The translations under genes and the position numbers were made by a program. This document shows positions 1 through 8,151 of a stretch of 64,000 bases of DNA, piece after piece. Location of the stretch: assembly GCA_964473465.1 (NCBI GenBank), contig CAYYPE010000006.1:121936-185935 (forward strand), written 5' to 3'. Under the pieces are notes generated by a model. The model did not search any database, was not told the origin of the DNA, and saw only the letters and a list, made by a program, of their open reading frames with translations. Within the stretch, counting starts at the first letter, position 1, and each line of letters opens with the position of its first letter. This DNA is from CALHRB01 sp964473465 (GTDB lineage Bacteria; Bacteroidota; Ignavibacteria; Kapaibacteriales; UBA2268).

Positions 1-1
1 T

Positions 2-640
2 GGTGTTAAAGTAAAATTCTTTAATGCAAACGCTGCTGATGATAAGGTCAGAGAAAGCATCATCCATCAAATTAAAGAAGATTTCAAAGATGAGGTTAAA
101 CCAATGCTTCGAGTTCTTCTTCATTCATTGGCTTTCGGTTCAATTCGCCCTTTTTTCTCAGAAAATCATGAGGAAATGATAAACAAGAAACAAGTTGAAA
201 TGACACTTGATGTTATGGCAAACAGCTTATTATATTGGACACAAGATTTATTCAAGAATAATTTACTCGCAAAGACCTGTAGAATTTTTGCACTAACCAG
301 CATAGGCTCACAAAGAGCTATGGTTAATTACGGAGCAGTTTCTGCAGCCAAGGCAGCTATTGAAGCATACATTCGTCAGATAGCCGTTGAATTAGCCCCT
401 TATCAGATAACCGCAAATTCAATTATGGCAGGATTAACCGATACTCCCGCAGCAAGGAAAATTCCCGGATTCGAAGGAATGCTTGCCCATGCGAAACAAC
501 ATAATCCGTTCGATAGAAATACCTTACCCGAAGACGTTGCACAGGCAATTTCGCTTTTAGCCGATGAAAAATTTTATTGGATTAATGGACAGACAATAGG
601 CGTTGATGGTGGCGAAAACATCCTGAATTTTATTGGTTAG
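2..640 (+). CDS. Enoyl-ACP-reductase-like short-chain dehydrogenase (5' end missing)
   Basis: The frame is open to the left window edge, so the N-terminal NAD-binding Rossmann part lies outside and the first internal ATG (104) is not the start. The C-terminal part resembles the FabI/FabL side of the SDR superfamily. It has a tyrosine and a lysine separated by six residues (YGAVSAAK), the spacing typical of enoyl reductases rather than the YxxxK of ordinary SDRs, followed by an ANSIMAGLTDTPAA segment and the terminal NGQTIGVDGG motif. Likely role is reduction of an enoyl thioester in fatty-acid synthesis, or a related reduction. An acyl-CoA dehydrogenase gene follows 116 nt downstream, so lipid or acyl-thioester metabolism is a reasonable context. 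The exact substrate cannot be read from this fragment. Confidence 0.75.
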   Translation, partial: GVKVKFFNANAADDKVRESIIHQIKEDFKDEVKPMLRVLLHSLAFGSIRPFFSENHEEMINKKQVEMTLDVMANSLLYWTQDLFKNNLLAKTCRIFALTSIGSQRAMVNYGAVSAAKAAIEAYIRQIAVELAPYQITANSIMAGLTDTPAARKIPGFEGMLAHAKQHNPFDRNTLPEDVAQAISLLADEKFYWINGQTIGVDGGENILNFIG

Positions 641-756
641 TCAAGCAACACATTTGTTACAATCATTTCTATTATTCGATTAATTTATTATTATATAATA
701 AATTACTTATTATTTTTGCTGTTACTTATTATTTAATCTTTTTCTTGGATTTAGCT

Positions 757-1899
757 ATGAATGATAATTTTTTTACCGAAGAACAAAATATGCTTCGTGA
801 GATGGTTCGAGATTTCACAAACAATGAATTAAAACCTGTAGCAGCCAAAATTGACGAAGATGAAGCTATCCCACCAGAAATAATAAATAAAATCAAAGAA
901 TTAGGTCTTCTGGGAGCCCCATTTCCACTTGAATATGGTGGAAGCGGTTTTGGAGAGGTTGGTTATTGTATTGTTCAGGAAGAAATTGGTAGAGGCTGCC
1001 TTTCAACTGCAACTATGATAGGAGCACATTGCTCGATTGGAACAAATGCCATATATATTGGCGGTGATGAACAATTGAAGCAAAGATTTGTTGTTCCTTG
1101 TGCCAGTGGAGAAAAAATTGCTGCTTTTGCTCTTACCGAGCAGGGTGCCGGCTCCGATGCTTTCAATCTCAAGACAAAAGCATATTTAGATGGAAATGAA
1201 TGGGTAATAAATGGCGAAAAACTCTGGATTACGAATGGTCCATTCGCTGATGTTTTCTCTGTGTTTGCAAGAACTAACCTTGGAATAACAGGTTTTGTAG
1301 TCGAGAAAGGCACTCCTGGCTTTACTCCCGGAGCCCCTGAAAGAAAAATGGGTATTCGTGGCAGTAAAACTTCATCTCTGACATTCGATAATGTCCGAGT
1401 TCCAAAAGAAAATATGATTGGCAAAGAGGGGAAAGGCTTTCTGATTGCTATGAAAACTTTGGATGCCGGTCGTTTGGGTCTTGGAGCTGCTTGTTTGGGT
1501 GCCTGCAAGGAATTGCTTGAACTATCAACAAAATACGCTAAAGAAAGAAAACAATTCGATGAACCAATAGCTAATTTTCAGGCTGTTCAATTTATGCTTT
1601 CGGAAATGGCTATTGAAATTTACGTGCTCGATACACTTTTATACCATACTGCTAAGCTCTATGACAGCGGTGAAATGCTTTCAAGGCAGGCTGCAATGGT
1701 CAAATACGTTGCTTCGATGGCTCTGGATAAATGTTCAGACCTTGCAATTCAGATCCATGGCGGTATGGGATACTCAAGAGAGTTACCAATTGAACGCTTC
1801 TATCGGGATTCAAGAATTAACAGAATTTTCGAAGGAACTTCCGAAGTGCAGAAGCTTGTTATTGCACGTGATATTATCAAAAGAAACGGAAAAATGTAA
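757..1899 (+). CDS. Acyl-CoA dehydrogenase (short-chain/butyryl-CoA type)
   Basis: A flavoprotein of 380 residues, the normal length for the family, that would oxidise an acyl-CoA to the 2-enoyl-CoA using FAD and pass electrons to an electron-transfer flavoprotein. Visible signatures are FALTEQGAGSD (substrate/FAD-binding signature), the QIHGGMGYSRELPIERFYRD segment and the C-terminal IFEGTSEVQ, whose glutamate is the catalytic base in short- and medium-chain members. The frame can also start at a TTG at 745, but the ATG at 757 gives the usual N-terminus (MNDNFFTEEQ) and is preferred. No strong ribosome-binding site is visible. The gene stands alone, with a convergent lipoprotein gene 3 nt after its stop. 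Substrate chain length is inference. Confidence 0.93.
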   Translation: MNDNFFTEEQNMLREMVRDFTNNELKPVAAKIDEDEAIPPEIINKIKELGLLGAPFPLEYGGSGFGEVGYCIVQEEIGRGCLSTATMIGAHCSIGTNAIYIGGDEQLKQRFVVPCASGEKIAAFALTEQGAGSDAFNLKTKAYLDGNEWVINGEKLWITNGPFADVFSVFARTNLGITGFVVEKGTPGFTPGAPERKMGIRGSKTSSLTFDNVRVPKENMIGKEGKGFLIAMKTLDAGRLGLGAACLGACKELLELSTKYAKERKQFDEPIANFQAVQFMLSEMAIEIYVLDTLLYHTAKLYDSGEMLSRQAAMVKYVASMALDKCSDLAIQIHGGMGYSRELPIERFYRDSRINRIFEGTSEVQKLVIARDIIKRNGKM

Positions 1900-1902
1900 A
1901 TA

Positions 1903-2223
1903 TTATTCCGTAATTTGTTCTTTTTGCTTCAATTTAAGTAATTCTCTTTTTGCTTTAGCCTGTGCACTATCCTGAATCCTGAGGAATTCCTCAGGATTTT
2001 TTGTATATTCAAAATACTTTTCTCTGAATGATTCCCTCGTGAAGCCATACTTTTCATATACTTTAAGTATCTTTGGATTTGCTACACCTGTATCGGGATA
2101 TACTGATCTTAAAATCAATATTTCTTTTTGGGTTTCAATAAATCTGTTCTTTTCTTCTTCGGAATTCGAACAAGACAAAAACAATACAAGAATAAAAACA
2201 CCAAATATTTTGCTAATTTTCAT
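1903..2223 (-). CDS. Small lipoprotein, DUF4296-like
   Basis: A 106-residue protein with a lipoprotein signal peptide: charged start, hydrophobic core and the lipobox LFLSC with the acylated Cys near residue 18. The mature part is helical and charged. It includes a YEKYGFTRESFREKYFEYTKNPEEF segment, given here only as a landmark, which resembles the small DUF4296-type lipoproteins common in Bacteroidota. No catalytic motif is visible and the function is unknown. It converges with the acyl-CoA dehydrogenase gene and follows the TenA-like gene on the same strand after a gap of about 50 nt, so the two may share a transcript. Confidence 0.7.
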   Translation of the reverse strand: MKISKIFGVFILVLFLSCSNSEEEKNRFIETQKEILILRSVYPDTGVANPKILKVYEKYGFTRESFREKYFEYTKNPEEFLRIQDSAQAKAKRELLKLKQKEQITE

Positions 2224-2275
2224 AAAGCAAATATATGATTTTCAATGCTTAGAAAAAAACAAATCTGCTACTTTA

Positions 2276-2836
2276 TTAGCATTCGACAAATGCGTCAAGG
2301 CTATGATAAAATAGTTCAGAGCCTTTCTGCAAACCCGATTCGAACTCTTCTTTGTTGCAGACTGTATTAGCAAGGTTCAATCCAAAATTAATATGGTGAA
2401 TTTCATTCAAATGCTCATCAAAATAATCCATATCTTCAGCAAGAAATCCATAGTGCTTAATCAAACCTTCTTTTTTTGTCTGTGCTACTTCAGGCTGCTG
2501 CATTTCGAATGATTGAAGTGCTCCAAGTCTTGCAGAAGGGGACATTTCAGATATTTCATCAATAATGTGTTTTAAACTCGGAGAATTTTCTGCTTCTGGA
2601 ATTTTTTCTATCCATTTTGTCCAAAGTGCAATATGTCTGGTCTCGTCTTCGATTATTCTTGCTGAAGTTTCGTTTCTTACATTTAAGTCTTCAGTTATAC
2701 TTTTCCAAAGCTCAGGCATATAAGAAATGAGTTCACTATATGATTTTCCGTATTCTGAAAGTTTCGAAATACTGACTTTTCCTTCTGACCAACTTCTGTA
2801 AAAAGGATGGTCGAGTAACCTAAATTTTAATTCCAT
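2276..2836 (-). CDS. TenA/PqqC-fold (heme-oxygenase-like) protein, possible diiron enzyme
   Basis: The 186-residue sequence starts with HPFYRSWSEGKVS followed by LSEYGKSYSEL, the pattern of the first helices in TenA/PqqC/heme-oxygenase-like proteins. Potential metal ligands are spaced as in diiron helical bundles: E35, E65-x2-H68 (EDETRH), E111 (SFEMQQ) and E145-x2-H148 (NEIHH). This suggests a heme-oxygenase-like diiron oxidase or ferritin-like protein rather than a thiaminase, whose catalytic cysteine is not evident. Members of this fold include CADD-type enzymes, N-oxygenases and PqqC. No cofactor-biosynthesis genes are adjacent, so the substrate is unknown. The fold is moderately certain; the diiron assignment is inference from residue spacing. 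Confidence 0.7.
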   Translation of the reverse strand: MELKFRLLDHPFYRSWSEGKVSISKLSEYGKSYSELISYMPELWKSITEDLNVRNETSARIIEDETRHIALWTKWIEKIPEAENSPSLKHIIDEISEMSPSARLGALQSFEMQQPEVAQTKKEGLIKHYGFLAEDMDYFDEHLNEIHHINFGLNLANTVCNKEEFESGLQKGSELFYHSLDAFVEC

Positions 2837-2909
2837 AATGTTTTTCCTAATAATTAAAAAATTAATTTACTCAAAATTAATAATTAAATATAACTAATAA
2901 AAATTATTC

Positions 2910-2941
2910 TTTGTTTAATTAAACCTAATTGACTAAATTTG
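2910..2941 (+). promoter_or_regulatory. Candidate Bacteroidota-type promoter for the beta-helix protein
   Basis: TTTG at 2910-2913 and TAAATTTG at 2934-2941, separated by 20 nt, match the Bacteroidota -33/-7 consensus (TTTG, TAnnTTTG). The ATG at 2964 lies 22 nt beyond the -7 box and is preceded by an AGAGGG ribosome-binding site. The region is AT-rich, so a chance match is possible. Confidence 0.45.
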
Positions 2942-2963
2942 ATGAAAAATAATTAGAGGGTTT

Positions 2964-4646
2964 ATGAAAGTTCTCACTACTATATTTTTTATAATAATTT
3001 TAAGTAATTTGACTTACTCAACAACATATTATGTTTCACCAAATGGCAATAACAATAACAACGGTCTAACTCCCGAGCAGTCTTTTGCAAGCCCGGGTTA
3101 TGGCTCAAAAGCAATGTCATCTGGTGATACTCTGCTTATATTGTCAGGCGAGTATATAATGTCAATTTATTATGATGATATGATTACTCCACCGGGTGGA
3201 ATGAACAACAAATTTACTGTTATAAAGGGAATAGGCAACACCAAACCAAAGTTAAAGGGCAAAGGGGATAATGGTTCTGGTTTACTTGCTGCAATTGATC
3301 TTGGTGGAAATTCAAATATCCTGGTAGAAAATATTGAAATAACAAGTGTGATTGATAATCCTTATTCTGGCGGCTTAAGAGATGGAATTCAGAATTTTAC
3401 TTCAAACGATCAGGATAAAATTGAAAATATCATTTTACGTAATTTGTTAATTCACCATATTGAAGAAACAGCAATTAACCTCAATGGAAATTCAGAAAAC
3501 ATTATAATTAAAAATTGCCATTTGCATCACACTGGAGGAACTTTAATCAGCTCGGCTTATCATTCTTCAGGTTCTGGCTGGAAAAATGTACTGGTGGATA
3601 GCTGTATGCTGGAATATGCAGGTAAATATTTCAGGGGAAAAGAGCAAAACTCCGAATGGGATCGCCCCGATGGAATTGGAATAGAAATTTCTGAAGGACC
3701 TTTTGAAATCAGCAATTGTATCAGTCAGTTCAATTTAGGCGACGGCTTTGATTCAAAATCGAATAAAACATATATCCATCATTGTATTTCGGCAAATAAT
3801 TTTGCTGATGGTATCAAACTATGGGGAGATAGCACAAGAGCAGAAAATTGTCTTGTCTATGGTATTGGTGGAGGCAATCCCGAGGGCTCACCATGGGTGT
3901 CAATCATACTTGAGTGTGAAAAGGAAAATTATTATGCCGAATTAACCAATCTAACCATTCACGATGGCTCTCCAAGAGGTCATTATCTCGGAACAATAAA
4001 CTATGGACTTCAAAATAAATCAACAGTATTGATAAGAAATTGCCTTTTTCAGGGTATTTCTAATCGTTTTTATTCCAGCCCTAACGTCAATCTGATTTTA
4101 AAAAACAATATATTCGGAACAACCGGAGAGGAAATATTGTTAGAAGCTATGGGTCAGGAATTTGATTCAGTAACAATAAAAACAATAGGTGTTGGTAATT
4201 TTTTTGCCGATGCTGATTTCGTAAATCCAACATGGGGGACAACTGGTGATTTTCATCTTCAATCATCATCACTAGCGATTGATAAAGGAATTTCAGAAAA
4301 AGGTATCCCACTAACAGATTTGGATTATAAACTCAGACCAAAATTAAATGGAATTGACATTGGGTGCTACGAATATGACACTCAATCAGATATAGAGATT
4401 GATAATTTACTTAATCATGGACCAAATATCTATCCAAATCCTGCTAAAGACTATGTTAATATAATTAGCGATGAAGCTATTTCGGATGTTGAAATTGTAA
4501 ATCTTCAAGGGGTTGTCATTCTTCATTTTGATAGTAAATTAAGTAGGCAAAAAAAGATTGATCTTCAAAATTTACCCAATGGATTTTATTTTATCAGAAT
4601 TTATATTAATAATAAAATAATAGTAAAACCATTTATCAAATTCTAA
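2964..4646 (+). CDS. Secreted right-handed beta-helix protein with T9SS-like C-terminal domain
   Basis: A 560-residue protein with a signal peptide (residues 1 to about 19, MKVLTTIFFIIILSNLTYST). The start of the mature part, YYVSPNGNNNNNGLTPEQSF, is typical of right-handed parallel beta-helix proteins related to pectate lyases and other polysaccharide-active proteins. Repeated short strands of the type NILVENIEIT, NIILRNLLIHH, NIIIKNCHLHH and NVLVDSCML form the coils (about residues 110-400). The last 80 residues carry NIYPNPAKDYVNI and end in a short basic tail, as in T9SS type A sorting domains, so the protein is probably exported through the outer membrane and attached or released there. 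Catalytic residues cannot be assigned; the substrate is unknown. AGAGGG precedes the ATG. Confidence 0.85.
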   Translation: MKVLTTIFFIIILSNLTYSTTYYVSPNGNNNNNGLTPEQSFASPGYGSKAMSSGDTLLILSGEYIMSIYYDDMITPPGGMNNKFTVIKGIGNTKPKLKGKGDNGSGLLAAIDLGGNSNILVENIEITSVIDNPYSGGLRDGIQNFTSNDQDKIENIILRNLLIHHIEETAINLNGNSENIIIKNCHLHHTGGTLISSAYHSSGSGWKNVLVDSCMLEYAGKYFRGKEQNSEWDRPDGIGIEISEGPFEISNCISQFNLGDGFDSKSNKTYIHHCISANNFADGIKLWGDSTRAENCLVYGIGGGNPEGSPWVSIILECEKENYYAELTNLTIHDGSPRGHYLGTINYGLQNKSTVLIRNCLFQGISNRFYSSPNVNLILKNNIFGTTGEEILLEAMGQEFDSVTIKTIGVGNFFADADFVNPTWGTTGDFHLQSSSLAIDKGISEKGIPLTDLDYKLRPKLNGIDIGCYEYDTQSDIEIDNLLNHGPNIYPNPAKDYVNIISDEAISDVEIVNLQGVVILHFDSKLSRQKKIDLQNLPNGFYFIRIYINNKIIVKPFIKF

Positions 4647-4771
4647 TGATCAGTAATTATAATTCCATTATTGAACTACTTAACAGGCTCTTTTTTGTAA
4701 ATATTGATTAAAGACTTAAATTGCATGTTTGCATTTTGAAAATTTTAAAAAAATAGAATCAGGAGAATTTG

Positions 4772-6112
4772 ATGTCGTTTCATCCAAATACAGAAAAAAT
4801 ACAGCAAGAAATGTTAGATAAGATTGGCGTAAGTAATTTCGAGGATTTGATCAAAGTTATACCCGAGGAATTAAGATTTAGAGGAGATTTAAATCTGCCA
4901 CCTGAATTATCCGAATACGAAGTACTAAAACTGATGCAGAAATATGCATCTATGAATGCTACTTCATCATCACACGTTTGCTTCATGGGTGGAGGAGCCT
5001 ATGATGTTTTTGTTCCATCCATAGTCAATATGGTAATTGATCGCTCTGAATTCAAAACAGCTTACACGCCATATCAGGCAGAAGTATCTCAAGGAACACT
5101 TCAGGCAATGTATGAATTTCAATCTCTTATTTGCAATCTGACTGCAATGGATATATCTAATGCCTCTCTTTACGATGGTGGAACAGCTTTAGCAGAATCC
5201 TGCCTGATGTCTTTTGCTCATAATCGTAAAACCGAATTTCTTTTTGCAGGAACTATAAATCCAAATTACAAAAGGGTCATATCAACTATCTGTGCTGGAA
5301 AAAATTTCACTTATAAAACATTCGTTCAGAGCGACGGAACCAGCGATTTAGGAGAATTAGAAAAAAATATTTCGGATAAGACTTCTGCAGTAATCGTTCA
5401 ACATCCCAATGCCTATGGGAATCTGGAAGAAGTTGAGGAAATTGAAAAAATTGCTCATAGTAAAGGAGCTTTGTTTATTGTTTCAGCTGACCCTGTATCG
5501 CTCGGGATTTTAAAAGCCCCCGGAGAATATAATGCTGATATTGTTACCGGTGAGGGTCAGAGTTTAGGTATTCCATTGAGCTATGGTGGTCCATATTTAG
5601 GTATTTTTGCAACAAAAAAAGATTTTGTTAGAAAAATTCCCGGAAGAATTGCTGGCGTTACTCTTGATGCTGATGGCAACAAATGTTTTGTTTTAACACT
5701 CCAAACCAGAGAGCAACAAATTAAGAGAGAAAAAGCAACATCAAACATTTGTACAAATCAGGGTCTATTTATGCTCGCAGCGACTGTCTATATGGAAGCA
5801 ATGGGGAAAGCAGGAATTATTGAAGTTGCTGAGAATTCTTTCCATAAGGCACATTACCTTGCTGCAAAGATAAAGGAGATTCCGGGATATTCTTTATTCA
5901 ATGACAAACCATTTTTCAGAGAATTTTTGGTTAAAACACCTGTTAGTCCTTCAATCATTCTTGAAGAAGCTGAAAAAGCAGGTATTTTAGGCGGTATTGA
6001 TACAAACAGGTATCCAGAGTGCGAGCCGGGATTGCTTATTGCTGTTACCGAAAAAAGAACAAAAGAAGAAATTGATAATTATATTGATATTCTTAAAAGG
6101 TTTGCTCAATAA
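4772..6112 (+). CDS. gcvPA: Glycine dehydrogenase (decarboxylating) subunit 1
   Basis: Encodes the N-terminal-half subunit of the two-chain glycine cleavage P protein. Together with GcvPB it decarboxylates glycine and loads the aminomethyl group onto lipoyl-GcvH. The 446 residues match the usual subunit 1 length. Recognisable blocks are the early SSHVCFMGGGAYDVFVP, then YTPYQAEVSQGTLQAMYEFQ, NASLYDGGTALAES and SNICTNQGL. The PLP-binding lysine belongs to GcvPB and is not expected here. An in-frame TTG at 4769 is possible, but the ATG at 4772 sits 6 nt after an AGGAG sequence (4761-4765) and is preferred. gcvPB, gcvH and gcvT are not in the window. The next gene starts 4 nt after the stop. Confidence 0.95.
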   Translation: MSFHPNTEKIQQEMLDKIGVSNFEDLIKVIPEELRFRGDLNLPPELSEYEVLKLMQKYASMNATSSSHVCFMGGGAYDVFVPSIVNMVIDRSEFKTAYTPYQAEVSQGTLQAMYEFQSLICNLTAMDISNASLYDGGTALAESCLMSFAHNRKTEFLFAGTINPNYKRVISTICAGKNFTYKTFVQSDGTSDLGELEKNISDKTSAVIVQHPNAYGNLEEVEEIEKIAHSKGALFIVSADPVSLGILKAPGEYNADIVTGEGQSLGIPLSYGGPYLGIFATKKDFVRKIPGRIAGVTLDADGNKCFVLTLQTREQQIKREKATSNICTNQGLFMLAATVYMEAMGKAGIIEVAENSFHKAHYLAAKIKEIPGYSLFNDKPFFREFLVKTPVSPSIILEEAEKAGILGGIDTNRYPECEPGLLIAVTEKRTKEEIDNYIDILKRFAQ

Positions 6113-6116
6113 AAAT

Positions 6117-6398
6117 ATGAAGAAAAAAATAAGATTATTGCTTTATGTTGTTTTCTTTGTTTTTATACTTCTTTTTTTCATCTTTTCAGATTTTGGTTTG
6201 CTTAAAAGAATTGAATTAAATTCAGAAAAAAATAAACTGCTGAATATCAAACAAAAAGAAACTCTTATCAGGGACTCTTTGCTTAGTGAAAGAAAGCGTT
6301 TCGAAAACGATTATATCGAAATTGAAAGAATCGCAAGAGAATATTATGGCTATATTTCTCCGGGCGAAAAGGTTTATATTCTAAGCAAAACAAAATAA
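6117..6398 (+). CDS. DivIC/FtsB-like septum formation initiator
   Basis: A 93-residue bitopic protein with a short basic cytoplasmic start, one transmembrane segment (about residues 5-27) and a coiled coil (about 30-70) ending in the conserved ERIAREYYGYISPGEKVY block. This is the layout of FtsB/DivIC cell-division proteins, which link FtsL-type partners to FtsQ at the septum. The frame is open upstream into gcvPA, but the ATG at 6117, 4 nt after the gcvPA stop, gives the correct family N-terminus. Translational coupling to gcvPA is likely. FtsL and FtsQ genes are not in the window. Confidence 0.87.
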   Translation: MKKKIRLLLYVVFFVFILLFFIFSDFGLLKRIELNSEKNKLLNIKQKETLIRDSLLSERKRFENDYIEIERIAREYYGYISPGEKVYILSKTK

Positions 6399-6455
6399 AT
6401 TTTATATCAATAACGTTTTGATAATATATTTTCTGTTAATTTTTATTTATTTCCT

Positions 6456-7409
6456 ATGTATATCGGTTTAGACATCGGTGGAACGAATTTCAAGATTGGA
6501 GTTATAGACGAAAACGGAAAATTAGTTCATCAATATACTGCTGCAACTAACGCTCATAAGGGTCTTGACTATGTTCTCAATCTCATCAAAAGAATGCTGA
6601 CAATAACGATGAACAAGTTCAAGAACGCAAAGTCAATTGGCGTTGGAATACCCGGGATCGTTGACGAGGAAGGTACAGTGAAGATTTCCCCAAATTTACC
6701 AGAATGGTATGATATTGCGCTCGGTAAATTTCTAAGAAATCAGTTCTCTCTTCCAATTGAGATTGATAATGATGCAAATGCAGCTGCAGCTGCAGAAATG
6801 CTCCTTGGTGCTGGAAAAAACGAAACACATTTTCTTTATGTTACTCTTGGCACAGGTGTCGGAGGTGCCATTGTATATGACAGAAAAATTCTTCGTGGAA
6901 AACATAGAGGTGCCGGTGAAATTGGTCATGTAATTATTGATGCTCACGAGTCAGTCAATTCAAAAATGCCTTTCAGAACTGGAATACTCGAAGAATATGT
7001 TGGCAGAAACCAAATTACTGCCTTTGCAGCACGAGTAATCAAAAATTACCCTGACTCAATTCTTCATAAATATGACAGACCAGACCCATATTTTGTATCT
7101 GAAGCATCTGCCCAAAATGATGAAGCTGCTATTGAAATATTCACAACAATAGGCGAATATTTAGGATTAGGACTTGTTTCTGCAATGAATTTATTAGACA
7201 TGAGATTAGTAATTATCGGTGGTGGTATTTCTCTTGCTCATCCTATTCTCTTTGATGTAGCATTAAAAACAATTAAAGAGCGTGCCATTCCTACTATTGC
7301 AAAAGATGCTGAGATACGAAGGGCAGAATTCACTAAGGATGCCGGCATTATTGGTGCCGCTTTGCTGGGTAAATATTATTATTTGCAGCAGATCAAACAG
7401 AATCAATAA
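6456..7409 (+). CDS. ROK-family sugar kinase (glucokinase-like), zinc motif absent
   Basis: A 317-residue ROK kinase that would phosphorylate a hexose such as glucose or N-acetylglucosamine with ATP. It shows the phosphate-binding loop LDIGGTNFKIG at the N-terminus, the catalytic aspartate in IEIDNDANAAA (D106), the adenosine motif VTLGTGVGGAIV and GAGEIGHVII (H158). Most ROK proteins follow this histidine with a CxCGxxGC zinc site. Here the corresponding stretch (residues about 162-178, ESVNSKMPFRTG) has no cysteine, so the structural zinc is probably absent. A regulator is unlikely because there is no N-terminal helix-turn-helix. The preferred sugar is not determinable from the sequence. 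Confidence 0.9.
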   Translation: MYIGLDIGGTNFKIGVIDENGKLVHQYTAATNAHKGLDYVLNLIKRMLTITMNKFKNAKSIGVGIPGIVDEEGTVKISPNLPEWYDIALGKFLRNQFSLPIEIDNDANAAAAAEMLLGAGKNETHFLYVTLGTGVGGAIVYDRKILRGKHRGAGEIGHVIIDAHESVNSKMPFRTGILEEYVGRNQITAFAARVIKNYPDSILHKYDRPDPYFVSEASAQNDEAAIEIFTTIGEYLGLGLVSAMNLLDMRLVIIGGGISLAHPILFDVALKTIKERAIPTIAKDAEIRRAEFTKDAGIIGAALLGKYYYLQQIKQNQ

Positions 7410-7419
7410 TTATTGAATA

Positions 7420-8070
7420 ATGTTATTTTTTTATTCAAATCTTATTTTGCAGATATTTACCAAGATAACTTTATCATTCAGAAAAAATCAGTTACTATTC
7501 TTTTTATTTACTGTATTTTTTTGTTTTTCATTTCAATTATTTTCTCAAAATCCTGATAACCACTTAGATTCACTTTCAAAGCAAGAAAACGATTCTTTAT
7601 CTTTTAAAAAAATTTCTACAATTGCGGACAGTCAGGAAATCAAAGATAAGAGTTTTCAGATGCAAAAATCTCCTCTTGGAGCTATTCTCAGATCGCTTGT
7701 TCTTCCCGGTTGGGGTCAGATTTATGTTGAAAACTACTGGAAAGCACCTCTCTTTGCTGCCGGATGCGGATTGCTTGTTTATTTTGTTTTGGATAATAAT
7801 TCAAAGTATCAAACTTATCAAAATCAATATGATGAATTAAAAAAAACTTCTCCTAACAGTTCTGATCTGTTTTTTTTAGGACGCAAAAAGGAATTTTACA
7901 GGGATAATCGTGATCAGAGTGCTTTTTTTCTTGTGGCTGTTTATCTTCTCGCTGCAATTGACTCCTATGTAGGGGCTCATCTCTATGATTTTAATGTTGA
8001 TGACAATATTGTCCTGTCTTTTAAATACCAAATTTATCCTTCAGTTACATTAAAAATTAAAATAAAATAA
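7420..8070 (+). CDS. DUF5683 membrane protein
   Basis: A 216-residue protein with a long hydrophobic leader (about residues 20-42, ending FQLFSQ), a spacer, and the block ILRSLVLPGWGQIYVENYWKA that is diagnostic of DUF5683-type proteins of Bacteroidota and relatives. Two further transmembrane segments follow (about 108-126 and 168-186, the latter FLVAVYLLAAIDSYVGAHLYDF). It starts 10 nt after the ROK kinase stop. The family has no firmly established biochemical role; an envelope location is inferred from the topology. There is no alternative start near the leader. Confidence 0.8.
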   Translation: MLFFYSNLILQIFTKITLSFRKNQLLFFLFTVFFCFSFQLFSQNPDNHLDSLSKQENDSLSFKKISTIADSQEIKDKSFQMQKSPLGAILRSLVLPGWGQIYVENYWKAPLFAAGCGLLVYFVLDNNSKYQTYQNQYDELKKTSPNSSDLFFLGRKKEFYRDNRDQSAFFLVAVYLLAAIDSYVGAHLYDFNVDDNIVLSFKYQIYPSVTLKIKIK

Positions 8071-8151
8071 TATTACTAATGTAACTTTTATTAATTAAAT
8101 TAGTTAATACTAAAAATTAATTTAATTTATAAAAATATTTGGAGGGTTTTA

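Noticed and set aside
975..1508. 177-residue open frame antisense to the acyl-CoA dehydrogenase
   Set aside because: It lies wholly inside a confidently assigned gene and has no family resemblance.
4647..4771. Glycine riboswitch ahead of gcvPA
   Set aside because: The gap is only about 125 nt, AT-rich, and shows none of the conserved aptamer blocks that I could recognise.
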